Positions 1 through 9,415 of a DNA stretch of 64,000 bases are shown piece after piece. The position numbers and the translations under genes are program-made. How positions within the stretch are numbered: position 1 is the stretch's first letter; each line of letters starts with the position of its first letter. This stretch comes from Agromyces albus (lineage in GTDB: Bacteria; Actinomycetota; Actinomycetes; Actinomycetales; Microbacteriaceae). The stretch is taken from contig NZ_JAUSWX010000001.1 in NCBI RefSeq assembly GCF_030815405.1, positions 496,001-560,000 on the forward strand. The letters are read 5' to 3'. The notes below the pieces were generated by a model that did no database searches, was not told where the DNA came from, and saw only the letters and a list, made by a program, of their open reading frames with translations.

Positions 1-175
1 GGTCACGGCCGCCGCGATCCGCTCGCCGCTTCGGCAGCGACGGCCCGGGCTCCGAGCCCGCGGGGTAGAGTGGGCCCGGCCAGACCGCCGGCCACGTGCC
101 CGGTGCGGTCTGCGCAGAACTTCGGCTCGAGGCATCCGTCTCGCCGTATCTCCCGAATGCAAGGACACCGCACCC
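1..175. other. Upstream region of the ABC-F gene
   Basis: No convincing gene is visible here. A 6-bp hairpin (CGGGCT/AGCCCG, 3-nt loop) lies at 46-60. A TAGAGT hexamer at 66-71 could be the -10 element for the ABC-F gene, which would give a 5' leader of about 100 nt. Any gene to the left of the window cannot be judged. Confidence 0.35.
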
Positions 176-1768
176 GTGAGCCTGATCCGCCTGAACGACG
201 TGAGCATGGAATTCGACGGGCGACCCGTGCTGCGGGAGGCGTACCTGAAGCTGCGGCGGGGCGACCGCATCGGCCTCATCGGCAAGAACGGCACGGGCAA
301 GACGACGTTCCTCGAGCTCGTGCTCGGGCGGCAGCAGCCGTCAGGCGGCACCGTCGACGCGAGCCTCGGCACCACGATCGGGTACTTCTCGCAGTTCTCC
401 GAGCTCGACGGTGAGCAGAGCACGTACGAGACATTGAGTGCCCACTTCGCCGCGGTGCACGAGACGCAGGCGCGCATCGACGCGATCGGCCTGCAGCTCG
501 CCGAGCCGATGACGGATGCCGCGATGACGCGCCTGCTCACCGAGCAGGGCGAGCTCTTCGAACGCATGGACGCGATCGGAGGCTGGACGTACGAGAACAC
601 CATCGACACCGTGCTCACGAGCCTCGGCTTCGACGAGGAGCGGCGGCACCTTCCCGTCGACCGGTTGTCGGGCGGATGGCGCAACCGGGCCGCGCTCGCG
701 CTCATCCTCGTGCAGGCACCCGATGTGCTGCTGCTCGACGAGCCGACGAACTTCCTCGACCTCGACGGCGTGCGCTGGATCGAGGGGTGGCTCGGCGGCT
801 TCGCCGGCGCCGTGCTCGTGGTCTCGCACGACCGCCAGTTCCTCGACGGGGTCGTCAACCGCATCGTCGAGATCGAGAACCACCGACTTCAGGAATATGA
901 AGGAAACTACTCGGCATACGTGCACGCGAAGCAGTCGCGGCTGAGGATGCTCGAGCGCCAGTTCGCGCATGAAGAGGAGCTGCTCGCCTACGAGCAGGCC
1001 GCGTCGACCGCGCGTCGCGAGGCCGCCCGCAATCCCGCGAACGCGGTCGCCCGAAAGCTCGCCGACATCAAGAAGCGTCAAGCGCCGCGCCCGATCGACC
1101 AGATCATCACCGCGATCTACGACGGGCTTCGCGTCAGCAACGACCTGCTCACGGTCGAGGGCCTCACCAAGGGCTTCAACGGCACGCCGCTCTTCGAGGG
1201 GCTCACGTTCAGCCTGCATCGCGGCGACCGCGTTGCGGTGCTCGGCTCGAACGGCTCGGGCAAGTCGACGCTCCTCGACGTGCTCACGGGCGAGACCGAA
1301 GCGGATGCCGGGACCGTGCGCTGGGCGAAGGGCGTGCGCTTCGTGTCGTACAACCGGGTCTACGCCGAGCTCGATCTCGAGGACACCGTCGGACACGCGG
1401 TGAACGCCTATCCCGAGTCGCTCGCATTCACCGCGACGAAGAAGAGCGTGAACCGGTTCCTCGCGATGCTGCAGTTCTCCGACGCCGACCTGCAGCAGAA
1501 GATCGGCACGCTCTCGGGCGGTCAGCGGGCGCGCGTCGCGATCGCGCAGTGCCTGCTCTCAGGCGCCGGGGTGATCGTGCTCGACGAGCCGACGAACCAC
1601 CTCGACATCACGAGCACCCAGGTGATGGAACGGGCCCTCACGCACTTCCCGGGTGCGGTCGTCGTGGTGAGCCACGATCGCTTCTTCGTCGACAAGCTCG
1701 CCGATCGGCTGCTCGTGTTCGGCGACTCGCCGCGAGTGCGCGAAACGGCGGCGACCGGGGCGCTCTGA
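176..1768 (+). CDS. ABC-F family ATP-binding protein
   Basis: This is a soluble protein with two ABC domains and no membrane segments, so it belongs to the ABC-F class of ribosome-associated ATPases (translation factor or antibiotic-target protection). The first domain has Walker A GKNGTGKTT near residue 40, signature LSGGW and Walker B LLLDEPTN. The second has GSNGSGKST, signature LSGGQ and LDEPTNHLD. A charged linker (about residues 235-320) separates them, as expected for ABC-F. Length is 530 aa, normal for the class. The GTG start at 176 follows AAGGA with suitable spacing. The first signature ends in W instead of Q. Whether it confers drug resistance or is housekeeping cannot be told from sequence. 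Confidence 0.9.
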   Translation: MSLIRLNDVSMEFDGRPVLREAYLKLRRGDRIGLIGKNGTGKTTFLELVLGRQQPSGGTVDASLGTTIGYFSQFSELDGEQSTYETLSAHFAAVHETQARIDAIGLQLAEPMTDAAMTRLLTEQGELFERMDAIGGWTYENTIDTVLTSLGFDEERRHLPVDRLSGGWRNRAALALILVQAPDVLLLDEPTNFLDLDGVRWIEGWLGGFAGAVLVVSHDRQFLDGVVNRIVEIENHRLQEYEGNYSAYVHAKQSRLRMLERQFAHEEELLAYEQAASTARREAARNPANAVARKLADIKKRQAPRPIDQIITAIYDGLRVSNDLLTVEGLTKGFNGTPLFEGLTFSLHRGDRVAVLGSNGSGKSTLLDVLTGETEADAGTVRWAKGVRFVSYNRVYAELDLEDTVGHAVNAYPESLAFTATKKSVNRFLAMLQFSDADLQQKIGTLSGGQRARVAIAQCLLSGAGVIVLDEPTNHLDITSTQVMERALTHFPGAVVVVSHDRFFVDKLADRLLVFGDSPRVRETAATGAL

Positions 1769-1840
1769 GGGCCGTGCCGGTGTGACGCCCGGTTGCGGGA
1801 CCGGTCGCGCCGCTCGACGGCGGTCGCCTAGGGTCGCTGC

Positions 1841-2725
1841 ATGCCGGAGTCGCTCGACATCCCCCAGCTGCGGACCCTCGTCGCCGTAGCGGAGTGCGGC
1901 GGGGTCGGGCGCGCAGCCGCGGTGATGCACATCAGCCAACCCACGGTCTCGCAGCACATCCGATCGCTCGAACGCAAGGTGCACCGTGAGCTCCTCGAGC
2001 GGGTCGGACGGAAGGTCCGGTTGACCCCCGACGGCGAGCGGCTCCTCGTGCAGGCGCGGCGCATCCTCGAGGTGCACGATCGCGCGCTCGAGTCGCTCGA
2101 CGCCGTCGACGATCCGCCGTTGGTCGTCGGGCTCTCAGACACGGTGGCCGAAGCGCTGCTCCCGGCCGTCGACGGTCCGTGGCGCGCCGCGTTCGCCGGT
2201 CGTCGGCTTCGGTACGTCATCGACCGCTCCTCGGTGCTGGCCGACGCGGTTGCGCGCGGCATCGTCGACACCGCGGTGATTCTCGGTATCGGCGGCCAGG
2301 CGTCGGGACGGCAGGTCGACGTCCTGCCACTGGACTGGTACTCCTCGTCGGATCTGTTCCTCGACCCGTCGGATGCGGTGCCGCTCATCGCGTACGCGGA
2401 ACCCTGCGGCATCCGGCAGCGGGCACTGCAGCAACTCGGTGCCTACAGCCGAGAGGCCGAGGTGGTGGCCGACGCGGCAGGCATCGATGGCATCGTCGCC
2501 GCGGCGCGCGCCGGCATCGGCGTCGCCGCCCTGCCGACCCTCCGGCTGGGCGGGCGTGCCGCCTACGACGGACTGCTCGCCCGACACGACCTGCCGATGC
2601 TGGGCGCCATCAACGTGCGCCTCGTCACGCGTCGCGGTGCCGACGCGGAGATCGAGGACCGTGCGCTCGGCGCGCTCGAGTCCGCGTTCGCGCCCGCTGC
2701 CGAGCACATCGTTCGACCTGCCTGA
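1841..2725 (+). CDS. LysR family transcriptional regulator
   Basis: A 294-aa LysR-type regulator. The N-terminal winged helix-turn-helix (residues about 8-66) contains the typical stretch GRAAAVMHISQPTVSQHI, followed by a linker helix and a divergent effector-binding domain. The start is probably leaderless: TAGGGT (1829-1834) sits 6 nt before the ATG and there is no Shine-Dalgarno. It follows the ABC-F gene by 72 nt and precedes the sulfur operon in the same direction. It could regulate that operon, but LysR regulators more often control divergent genes, so the target is uncertain. Confidence 0.85.
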   Translation: MPESLDIPQLRTLVAVAECGGVGRAAAVMHISQPTVSQHIRSLERKVHRELLERVGRKVRLTPDGERLLVQARRILEVHDRALESLDAVDDPPLVVGLSDTVAEALLPAVDGPWRAAFAGRRLRYVIDRSSVLADAVARGIVDTAVILGIGGQASGRQVDVLPLDWYSSSDLFLDPSDAVPLIAYAEPCGIRQRALQQLGAYSREAEVVADAAGIDGIVAAARAGIGVAALPTLRLGGRAAYDGLLARHDLPMLGAINVRLVTRRGADAEIEDRALGALESAFAPAAEHIVRPA

Positions 2726-2851
2726 CCCGCTTTCCTCCACGTCGACGCCCGTGATGACGTCGGATTGCAGTTTGTTGCGCGCTCGCGTCGTCGCGTTGCG
2801 AAAAGTTACCACCGATCGGCCTTTCCGATACGAAATGATCCGAAATCACCA

Positions 2852-2889
2852 TTGGACGCGACGGAATCCGTCGGTCTAGCGTGGGAGTC
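2852..2889 (+). promoter_or_regulatory. Promoter of the leaderless Cys-rich leader ORF
   Basis: TTGGAC (2852-2857) and TAGCGT (2877-2882) are spaced 19 nt apart and resemble -35 and -10 elements. The -10 ends 7 nt before the ATG at 2890, the geometry of a leaderless transcript that begins at the start codon. No Shine-Dalgarno precedes the ATG. Confidence 0.55.
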
Positions 2890-3048
2890 ATGACGACGCA
2901 CGGCGCACTCGCGCACATTCTCGCCCCGGCGGCCATCGCCGCAACGGGCGGCGTCGTCATGCCCGCGATGTGCGCCCGGCCCGGGCGAATGCCCGTGGGC
3001 GGTGACGGCGCCGCGTGTCGGCGTGCGTGTTCCCGTCCCTGCGCCTGA
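2890..3048 (+). CDS. Cys-rich leader peptide, putative cysteine-responsive attenuator
   Basis: A 52-codon ORF whose last ten codons hold three cysteines (CRRACSRPCA, then TGA); a fourth Cys is at codon 28. It sits directly upstream of an organosulfur operon and appears leaderless. Leaderless ORFs ending in clustered Cys codons are known in mycobacteria as attenuators: ribosomes that stall when Cys-tRNA is scarce raise expression of downstream sulfur genes. The same role here is an inference. The peptide has no other recognisable domain and its product is probably not the functional output. The following 120 nt contain a possible hairpin, GTCCCG (3093-3098) with CGGGAC (3108-3113). Confidence 0.6.
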   Translation: MTTHGALAHILAPAAIAATGGVVMPAMCARPGRMPVGGDGAACRRACSRPCA

Positions 3049-3171
3049 TTCACCGTCGCACCACGTCGCGCTCGAGCGCGGCATCCCTCCCGGTCCCGTG
3101 CCTTCGCCGGGACTCCGCACGTCGTCGCGGCCGACCGCCGCGCGCGGCCGATCGCCGGAAAGCGAGCCATC

Positions 3172-4341
3172 ATGCCCGTCGAGTTCATCTCCGCCATCAA
3201 CGTCAATCCCGCCAACGAGGTCAACGACCTCGCCGATCCTCGCATCGACGTCGCCTACCTCAGGCGGTACGCGCGCATCCTCGAGGACGGCGGCTTCGAC
3301 TACACGCTCGTGCCCTACGGCTCGTCGGGCCATGACCCGTTCACCGTCGCGACGGCCGTGACGCAGGCCACCGATCGGCTGAAGCCGATCGTCGCCCTCC
3401 GGCCGAACACCGTGTACCCGACGGTCGCCGCCAAGGCGCTCGCGACGCTCGACCAGCTGTCGAACGGGCGCGCGGTGGTGCACTTCATCGCCGGTGGCAG
3501 CGACCACGAGCAGGCCCGCGAGGGCGACCGGCTCACGAAGTCCGAGCGCTACGCCCGCCAGGAGGAGTACATCCGGATCCTCCGCCGGGTCTGGTCGGAG
3601 GACGCGCCCTTCGACCACGCCGGCGAGTACTACTCGTTCGAGGACTTCGTCTCGCGCGTGAAGCCGGTGAACGGCACCATCCCCATCTCGGTCGGTGGCT
3701 CGAGCGACGACGCCTACAGTCAGGGCGGCGCACTCGCTGACATCTTCGGCTTGTGGGGCGAGCCGCTCGCCGACACTCGGCACCAGATCGGGCGGGTGGC
3801 GGATGCCGCGCGCGTCGCCGGTCGCGCCGACACGCCTCGCACGTGGGTGACGTTCCGCCCGATCATCGCCCCGACCGAGGAGCTCGCCTGGCAGCGGGCG
3901 CACGAGATCCTCGCGATCCTCGAGCGCCGGTCGGCTGCAGCGAACGGCCTGTGGGTGCAGAAGCGCCGATCGAGCGACCCCGAGAACATCGGCTCGCAGC
4001 GGCTGCTCGAGATCGCGAGCCGGAAGGACGTGCACGATCGTGCGCTGTGGACGCCGACCGCCACGGCGACGGGGGCGCAGGGAGCGTCGACCGCGCTCGT
4101 CGGAACCCCGGAGACCGTCGCCGCCGCGATCCTCGACTACGTCGACCTCGGCGCCGACCTCATCTCGATCCGCGGCTACGACAACCTCAACGATGCGATC
4201 GACTACGGCCGCCACGTGATCCCGCTCGTCCGGCAGGAGCTCGCGCACCGCGAAGCGACCGGCCGTCGCGGCGAGGTCGTCGCCCAGCCGCCGCTCGACG
4301 AGGTGGAGCGCGCACGTGAGCTGACGGGGGTGGCCGGATGA
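3172..4341 (+). CDS. LLM class flavin-dependent monooxygenase, SsuD-like
   Basis: A 389-aa TIM-barrel flavin-dependent monooxygenase of the alkanesulfonate monooxygenase (SsuD) group, which uses reduced FMN and O2 to split C-S bonds and release sulfite. Family features include the N-terminal strand and DGGFDYTLVP, the ATLDQLSNGRAVVHFIAGG segment that forms the flavin phosphate site, and YFEF-like YYSFEDF followed by PISVGGSS. It needs a separate FMN reductase, which is encoded at the operon's end (15006). It overlaps the next gene by 4 nt. The exact substrate (alkanesulfonate, sulfone or other) cannot be assigned. Confidence 0.85.
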   Translation: MPVEFISAINVNPANEVNDLADPRIDVAYLRRYARILEDGGFDYTLVPYGSSGHDPFTVATAVTQATDRLKPIVALRPNTVYPTVAAKALATLDQLSNGRAVVHFIAGGSDHEQAREGDRLTKSERYARQEEYIRILRRVWSEDAPFDHAGEYYSFEDFVSRVKPVNGTIPISVGGSSDDAYSQGGALADIFGLWGEPLADTRHQIGRVADAARVAGRADTPRTWVTFRPIIAPTEELAWQRAHEILAILERRSAAANGLWVQKRRSSDPENIGSQRLLEIASRKDVHDRALWTPTATATGAQGASTALVGTPETVAAAILDYVDLGADLISIRGYDNLNDAIDYGRHVIPLVRQELAHREATGRRGEVVAQPPLDEVERARELTGVAG

Positions 4342-5696
4342 CGCTGCTCGACGACGTGCCGACGACCGCCGCGTTCGCCGGCCGGCCACCGCACACCCTC
4401 GCCATCCCCCGTGTGGATCTCTCGGATGCCGCACTCGCTCGCCTCACCGCGGAACTCGCGGAGACCGCGGAGGAGTACGACCGCACCGCGGCATTCCCGT
4501 GGCGTGGCATCGAGGCGGTGCACCGCGCGGGCGTGCTCACGGTCGGCGTGGGGCAGCGGTATGGCGGGCACGATGCGTCGAACGTCGAGCTCGTTCGCCT
4601 GTTCGAGGCGCTCGGCGCCGGCGACCCTGCTGTCGCGCTGATCGCGGCGATGACCGTCGCCCAGCATCTCGCGCAGAACCGCGTGCCGTTCTGGCCCGAC
4701 GAGCGGTACCGGGCGCTGCTCGCCGAGTCGGTCGAACGACCGCGGCTGCTGAACGCGATCCGCGCCGAGCCCGAGTGGGGCGCTCCAGCGCGTGGCGGGC
4801 TGCCCGCGACGACCATCCGCCGCGATGGCGACGGCTGGCTGCTGTCGGGCCGGAAGGGCTACGCCACCGGATCCGAGGGCCTGGCCTATCACCTCGTGTG
4901 GGCGGTCCACCATGACGGCGCGTCGGGCGAACCCGAGCTCGCTCATGCGATCGTGCCGGCCGATGCCCCGGGCGTGCGCATCGAGCGCACCTGGGACCAC
5001 CTCGGCCAGCGCGCGACGAGCACGCACGACGTGGTCTACGACGACGTCGCGATCCCGCTCGAGCACTTCAGGGGCGTCGCGCTCTCTCGGCTCGACCGGC
5101 CGGCCGACGCGCGGCTGCACGCCGGCATCGGACTCGCGGTCAGCGCCCTCTACGTCGGCATCGGTCGCGCCGCGCAGGCGTTCTTCGTGAGATTCGCGAA
5201 CGAGCGCGTACCGACGTCGCTCGGCCGGGCCATCGCGACGACCGAACGCATCCAGTCGGTGGCCGGCGGGGTCGAGTCCGAGCTCGTGCAGGCCGAGGAG
5301 GTGCTGCTCGGCGTCGCCCGGCGCATCGACGACGGCGACCTCGAGGGCGCCCACCGCGCGGCGCTCGCCAAGTCCCTCGCGACGTCCGCCGCCATCCGCG
5401 CAGTCGAGGCTGCGGTCGCTGCGATCGGCAACGCCGCGCTCACCCGGCACCACCCGCTCGAACGGCACCTCCGCGACGTGCTCGCGGCGCGGGTGCACCC
5501 GCCGCAGGATGACGCGGCCCTGCTCGCCGCAGGCCGCCGGACGCTCGCCGCGGCATCCGCTCGACCCGACCCGGCCGAGGCATCCGACCGCACCGACCCC
5601 ACCGACCCCAACGACCAAACCGACGACTCGACCCCCGACCGACGGCCGCGGCACCCGCCGCGGACCGCTCACCCGACAGGAGACCCCGCATCATGA
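4338..5696 (+). CDS. Acyl-CoA dehydrogenase-fold flavoprotein (SfnB/DszC-like)
   Basis: A 452-aa protein of the acyl-CoA dehydrogenase superfamily, closest in character to the SfnB/DszC group of flavin-dependent enzymes that act in organosulfur use and are typically encoded beside LLM monooxygenases. N-terminal helical, central beta (DGDGWLLSGRKGYATGSEG) and C-terminal helical parts are visible. The last ~45 residues form a disordered Asp/Thr/Pro-rich tail (for example DRTDPTDPNDQ) not usual for the family. It overlaps both neighbours by 4 nt (ATGA), which indicates translational coupling. The reaction is inferred from family and context. Confidence 0.8.
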   Translation: MTLLDDVPTTAAFAGRPPHTLAIPRVDLSDAALARLTAELAETAEEYDRTAAFPWRGIEAVHRAGVLTVGVGQRYGGHDASNVELVRLFEALGAGDPAVALIAAMTVAQHLAQNRVPFWPDERYRALLAESVERPRLLNAIRAEPEWGAPARGGLPATTIRRDGDGWLLSGRKGYATGSEGLAYHLVWAVHHDGASGEPELAHAIVPADAPGVRIERTWDHLGQRATSTHDVVYDDVAIPLEHFRGVALSRLDRPADARLHAGIGLAVSALYVGIGRAAQAFFVRFANERVPTSLGRAIATTERIQSVAGGVESELVQAEEVLLGVARRIDDGDLEGAHRAALAKSLATSAAIRAVEAAVAAIGNAALTRHHPLERHLRDVLAARVHPPQDDAALLAAGRRTLAAASARPDPAEASDRTDPTDPNDQTDDSTPDRRPRHPPRTAHPTGDPAS

Positions 5697-7348
5697 CCAC
5701 CCGACGACCTCACCGGCCCGCGCTCGTCGCGGGCGCCCTCGCAGCCTCGCTCGCCCTCGCCGGCTGCGCCGGCGGGACCGCCGCGAGCGAATCGGGTGAC
5801 GCCGATCCCGTGGCGGGCGGCACGCTCGACCTCGCGTTCTGGCCCGACAACGCCGCGTTCGCGTGCGTCGACCCGTTCCAGACGTACTGGATCGAGCATC
5901 GCACGGTCATCCGCAACGTCGCCGACTCACTCACCGACCAGGACCCCGAGACGGGGGAGCTGGTGCCGTGGCTGGCGACGGCGTGGGAGGTGAACGACGC
6001 CGGCACCGAGTTCACGTTCGACCTCCGCGACGACGTGACGTTCTCAGACGGCACGGCGTTCACGCCCGAGTCGGTCAAGCTCGCGCTCGACAACGCCAAG
6101 GCCACGCTCGCCGAGCTGCCGGCCGCGTACGGCGGCGTGTACATCGCCGGCTACGACTCGACCGAGGTCGTCGACGACGACACGGTCGTGGTGCGCTTCT
6201 CGAAGCCGAACGCGTCGTTCCTGCAGGGCACGTCGACGACGAACCTCGCGATCCTCTCCGCGGCCTCGTATGAGAAGACGCCCGAGGAGCGTTGCCTCGG
6301 TGCGGTGGTCGGGTCGGGACCGTTCGTGCTCGACTCGTACACCCCCGGCTCGGGCATCTCGCTGTCCAAGCGCGACGGCTACGCCTGGGGCTCGCCGCTG
6401 CGCGAGCACGACGGCGAGGCGTACCTCGACGGCATCGAGATCACCTACGTCGCCGAGGACGGCGTGCGCGTCGGCCAGCTCACGAGCGACGAGATCGACA
6501 TCGCGTGGCCGCGCAACCCGTTCACCGAGAACGACCAGGCGCTCATCACCTCGGGCGGCGACGAGATCGTGAGCCGGTCGCTGCCGGGCCCGGCGCTCGA
6601 CTACTACCCGAACGTGTCCGACGGCCGTCCGCTGGCCGATCCGCTCGTTCGCGGGGCGCTGCTCAAGGCGATCGACCGCGAGAGCTTCGCTGCGACGGTC
6701 TACGGCGCCGACTACCCGGTGGTCACGAGCATCTACAACACGACCACGCCGTACGTCGTCGACGAGTCCGACGCTCTCGCCTACGATCCCGACGGCGCCG
6801 CCGAGCTCCTCGACGAAGCCGGCTGGGAGCTCGGCGACGACGGCTATCGCGAGAAGGATGGCCAGCGCCTCACGCTGTCGACCCCGGTCAACGGCCAGGC
6901 GACGCCGGGTGACCAGCTCGTGCAGGACCAGCTCAAGCAGGTCGGCATCGACCTCGAGCTGAACGTCATCACGGCCGCCCAGCGGAGCGAGGTGCTGAAC
7001 TCGGGCCAGTACGACCTGATCTCGACGTACTACACCCGCGCCGATCCGGGCGTCATCCAGTGGATCATCGACCCGCGCGTGGCGGGCTCGAAGGCCCAGG
7101 CCGAGAACAACTTCACCGACGAGCAAGCTGCCGTCGTGCAGCAGTTGCTCGACGAGGGCACCCAGACGATCGATCCCGAGGCTCGTGGCGAGGTCTACGC
7201 CGAGCTGCAGGACCACCTCGTCGAGAATGCCCTCGTGATCCCGCTGGCCGAGCGCGTGCAGCTCGCCGGCATCTCGTCGGCGGTCCACGGGTTCCGGTAC
7301 ACGTCCGAGGCGTTCGGCGACTTCGCCGACACCTGGATCGAGCCGTAG
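5693..7348 (+). CDS. ABC transporter substrate-binding lipoprotein (family 5, peptide type)
   Basis: A 551-aa extracellular solute-binding protein of the oligopeptide/nickel type (SBP_bac_5). A signal peptide ends in the lipobox LALAGC near residue 24, so the mature protein is lipid-anchored outside the membrane. The body shows the family pattern: AFWPDNAAF, LADSLTDQDPETGELVPWLA-type start and a C-terminal RYTSEAFGDFADTWIEP end. Its start overlaps the preceding gene (ATGA), with AGGAG upstream. It serves the permeases and ATPase that follow. In this operon it probably captures an organosulfur substrate. Confidence 0.88.
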   Translation: MTTRRPHRPALVAGALAASLALAGCAGGTAASESGDADPVAGGTLDLAFWPDNAAFACVDPFQTYWIEHRTVIRNVADSLTDQDPETGELVPWLATAWEVNDAGTEFTFDLRDDVTFSDGTAFTPESVKLALDNAKATLAELPAAYGGVYIAGYDSTEVVDDDTVVVRFSKPNASFLQGTSTTNLAILSAASYEKTPEERCLGAVVGSGPFVLDSYTPGSGISLSKRDGYAWGSPLREHDGEAYLDGIEITYVAEDGVRVGQLTSDEIDIAWPRNPFTENDQALITSGGDEIVSRSLPGPALDYYPNVSDGRPLADPLVRGALLKAIDRESFAATVYGADYPVVTSIYNTTTPYVVDESDALAYDPDGAAELLDEAGWELGDDGYREKDGQRLTLSTPVNGQATPGDQLVQDQLKQVGIDLELNVITAAQRSEVLNSGQYDLISTYYTRADPGVIQWIIDPRVAGSKAQAENNFTDEQAAVVQQLLDEGTQTIDPEARGEVYAELQDHLVENALVIPLAERVQLAGISSAVHGFRYTSEAFGDFADTWIEP

Positions 7349-7438
7349 CGGATGCCGCGGGCGGGCGCTCCGCACCCGGCGCGCCTGCCCGCACCCCCCG
7401 CCGCCCCGCCCCGACCGACCACTCCGAATGGAGGAACC

Positions 7439-8455
7439 ATGACCGCCGTCTCGACCACCCCGGCCCTGACAGCGCCCGCGTCCCGCGCCCGCACCGGCGG
7501 TGGGCTCGGCCGATACCTGGCCGGCCGCGTCGCCCAAGCGGTGCTCGTGCTGTGGGCCGCGTACACGCTGACCTTCGCCGTGCTCTGGCTGCTGCCGAGC
7601 GATCCGCTCGCGCTGCTGCTCTCCGCGAACAACGTGGAACTCGATTCGCTCTCAGCCGAGCAGCTCGCCGACGCGCGCGCCCGGTACGGGCTCGACCAGC
7701 CCGTCTGGCTGCACTACGTCACGATGCTCGGCCGCGCCGTCACGGGCGACTTCGGCACCTCCATCACCAGGGGCGTCCCGGTCACCGACCTGATCGCAGA
7801 GCGCCTGCCGGGCACGGTGCAGCTCTCAGGGCTCGCGATCGTGCTCGCGCTCGTCGTCGGATTCGGCGTGGCCTACCTCGCCGCACTCGTACAGTGGCGG
7901 CCGGCGCGGGCGCTGCTCACGCGGCTGCCGTCGGCCGGGGTCGCGTTCCCTGCTTTCTGGATCGGTCTCCTGCTCATCCAGGTGTTCGCCTTCACGCTCC
8001 ACCTGCTGCCCTCCACCGGGCAGTCGGGGCCCGAGGCGCTGATCCTGCCGGCCGTGACGATGGCGATCCCGACATCCGCTGTGTTCGCGCAGGTGCTGAC
8101 GCGCTCGCTGGTCGACACGCTCGGCGAGGCGCACATCACGACCGCCCGGGCCAAGGGGCTCTCGCGCGGTGCGGTGCAATGGCGGCACGCCCTTCGCAAC
8201 GCGGCACTGCCGACCCTGACGATCCTCGGCCTCGTCGTGGGCTCGACGGTGACCGGCGCGATCGTCACCGAGACGATCTTCGCCCGCCAGGGCGTCGGCA
8301 CCCTCGCGCAGGAGGCCGTGCTCACCCAGGACGTGCCGGTCGTCCAGGCGATCGTCGTGCTGGCGGCCGCGGCGTTCGTGGTCGTGAACCTCGTGGTCGA
8401 CCTCCTCTATCCGCTTCTCGATCCCCGGATCACCCACACGCCGAAGGCGAGCTGA
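7439..8455 (+). CDS. ABC transporter permease (DppB-like)
   Basis: A 338-aa inner-membrane permease with six predicted membrane segments and the BPD_transp_1 domain. The cytoplasmic EAA-type loop is seen around ITTARAKGLSRGAVQWRHAL. The start is ATG 7439, preceded by GGAGG; upstream in-frame codons lack a Shine-Dalgarno. A C-terminal segment (VDLLYPLLDPRI) is typical of DppB proteins. It pairs with the next permease to form the channel of a peptide-type importer. Confidence 0.9.
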   Translation: MTAVSTTPALTAPASRARTGGGLGRYLAGRVAQAVLVLWAAYTLTFAVLWLLPSDPLALLLSANNVELDSLSAEQLADARARYGLDQPVWLHYVTMLGRAVTGDFGTSITRGVPVTDLIAERLPGTVQLSGLAIVLALVVGFGVAYLAALVQWRPARALLTRLPSAGVAFPAFWIGLLLIQVFAFTLHLLPSTGQSGPEALILPAVTMAIPTSAVFAQVLTRSLVDTLGEAHITTARAKGLSRGAVQWRHALRNAALPTLTILGLVVGSTVTGAIVTETIFARQGVGTLAQEAVLTQDVPVVQAIVVLAAAAFVVVNLVVDLLYPLLDPRITHTPKAS

Positions 8456-8458
8456 CCC

Positions 8459-9415
8459 ATGACTCTCGAACTGACCCGCGAGCGGGGGCTGCCCGCGCCC
8501 GATGCCACGTCGCTCCCGCCCACCGAGCCATCCGATTCGGTGACGGATGCCGCGGGCGCACGCCGCGCGGCGGCGATCTCGCACGGGCGGGGCGCCCGGC
8601 GCGTGGCGGTCGCCCGCGAGCTGCTCCGCCGCCCGGGCTTCGTCGTGGCGATCGCGTTCGTCGCCTTCGCCATCGTCTCGGCGATCGCGCCCGCGCTGTT
8701 CACCGCGGCCGACCCGTATGCGACGGCGCCGGCCGACAAGCTGTCGCCCCCGTCGCTCGCTCACCTGTTCGGCACGGACGAGCTCGGGCGCGACCTGTTC
8801 GCCCGTGTGCTGCACGGCGGAGCGCTCACGATCCAGGCGACCGCGCTCGCGATCGGCATCGCCCTGGTGGCCGGACTCACGCTCGGCGTCGTCTCCGGCT
8901 ACTTCGGCGGCGCCGTCGACTCGGTGGCCATGCGGGCCGTCGACGTGTTGCTGGCGATCCCGGGGCTGCTCCTCGCGCTCGCGATCGTCACGGCCATCGG
9001 CTTCGGCACCATCCCCGTTGCGATCGCGGTCGGGGTCGGGATCGTGCCGGGCTTCGCGCGTACCACCCGGGCCGAGGTGCTGCGGGTGAAGACCCTGCCC
9101 TACGTCGAGGCCGCCCGCACGAGCGGGGCCGGGCGGCTGCGGATCCTGGTGCGGCACATGCTGCCGAACTCTTGGGGCCCGGTGGCGGTGCTCGCCGTGC
9201 TCGACTTCGGGGCGGCCATCATCGCGGTCGCCGCCCTGAGCTTCCTCGGATTCGGCGCCACGCCGCCGGCCGCGGAATGGGGCACGCTCATCGCGAGCGG
9301 CCGGAACTACCTCGTCACGAGCCCGTGGCTCTCGCTCCTGCCGGGGATGTTCGTGGGCGTGCTCGTGTTCGCACTGAACCATCTCGCCAAGACGATCGAG
9401 GAGGTACAGCGATGA
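8459..9415 (+). CDS. ABC transporter permease (DppC-like)
   Basis: A 318-aa second permease of the importer. It has a ~55-residue cytoplasmic N-terminal extension, one N-terminal membrane helix, the extracellular HLFGTDELGRDLFARVL segment that is diagnostic of DppC, and a BPD_transp_1 domain with EAARTSGAGRLRI as the coupling loop. It starts 3 nt after the previous gene and overlaps the ATPase gene by 4 nt. Confidence 0.9.
   Translation: MTLELTRERGLPAPDATSLPPTEPSDSVTDAAGARRAAAISHGRGARRVAVARELLRRPGFVVAIAFVAFAIVSAIAPALFTAADPYATAPADKLSPPSLAHLFGTDELGRDLFARVLHGGALTIQATALAIGIALVAGLTLGVVSGYFGGAVDSVAMRAVDVLLAIPGLLLALAIVTAIGFGTIPVAIAVGVGIVPGFARTTRAEVLRVKTLPYVEAARTSGAGRLRILVRHMLPNSWGPVAVLAVLDFGAAIIAVAALSFLGFGATPPAAEWGTLIASGRNYLVTSPWLSLLPGMFVGVLVFALNHLAKTIEEVQR

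Larger units (their letters stand above)
2726..3171 (+). other. 446-nt gap between LysR gene and sulfur operon
   Basis: This stretch holds no long gene. It contains the promoter and Cys-rich leader ORF (2852-3048) and a G+C-rich stretch (3049-3171) with the 6-bp hairpin at 3093-3113 and a weak Shine-Dalgarno (GGAAAG) before the ATG at 3172. The 2726-2851 part shows nothing recognisable. Confidence 0.5.
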
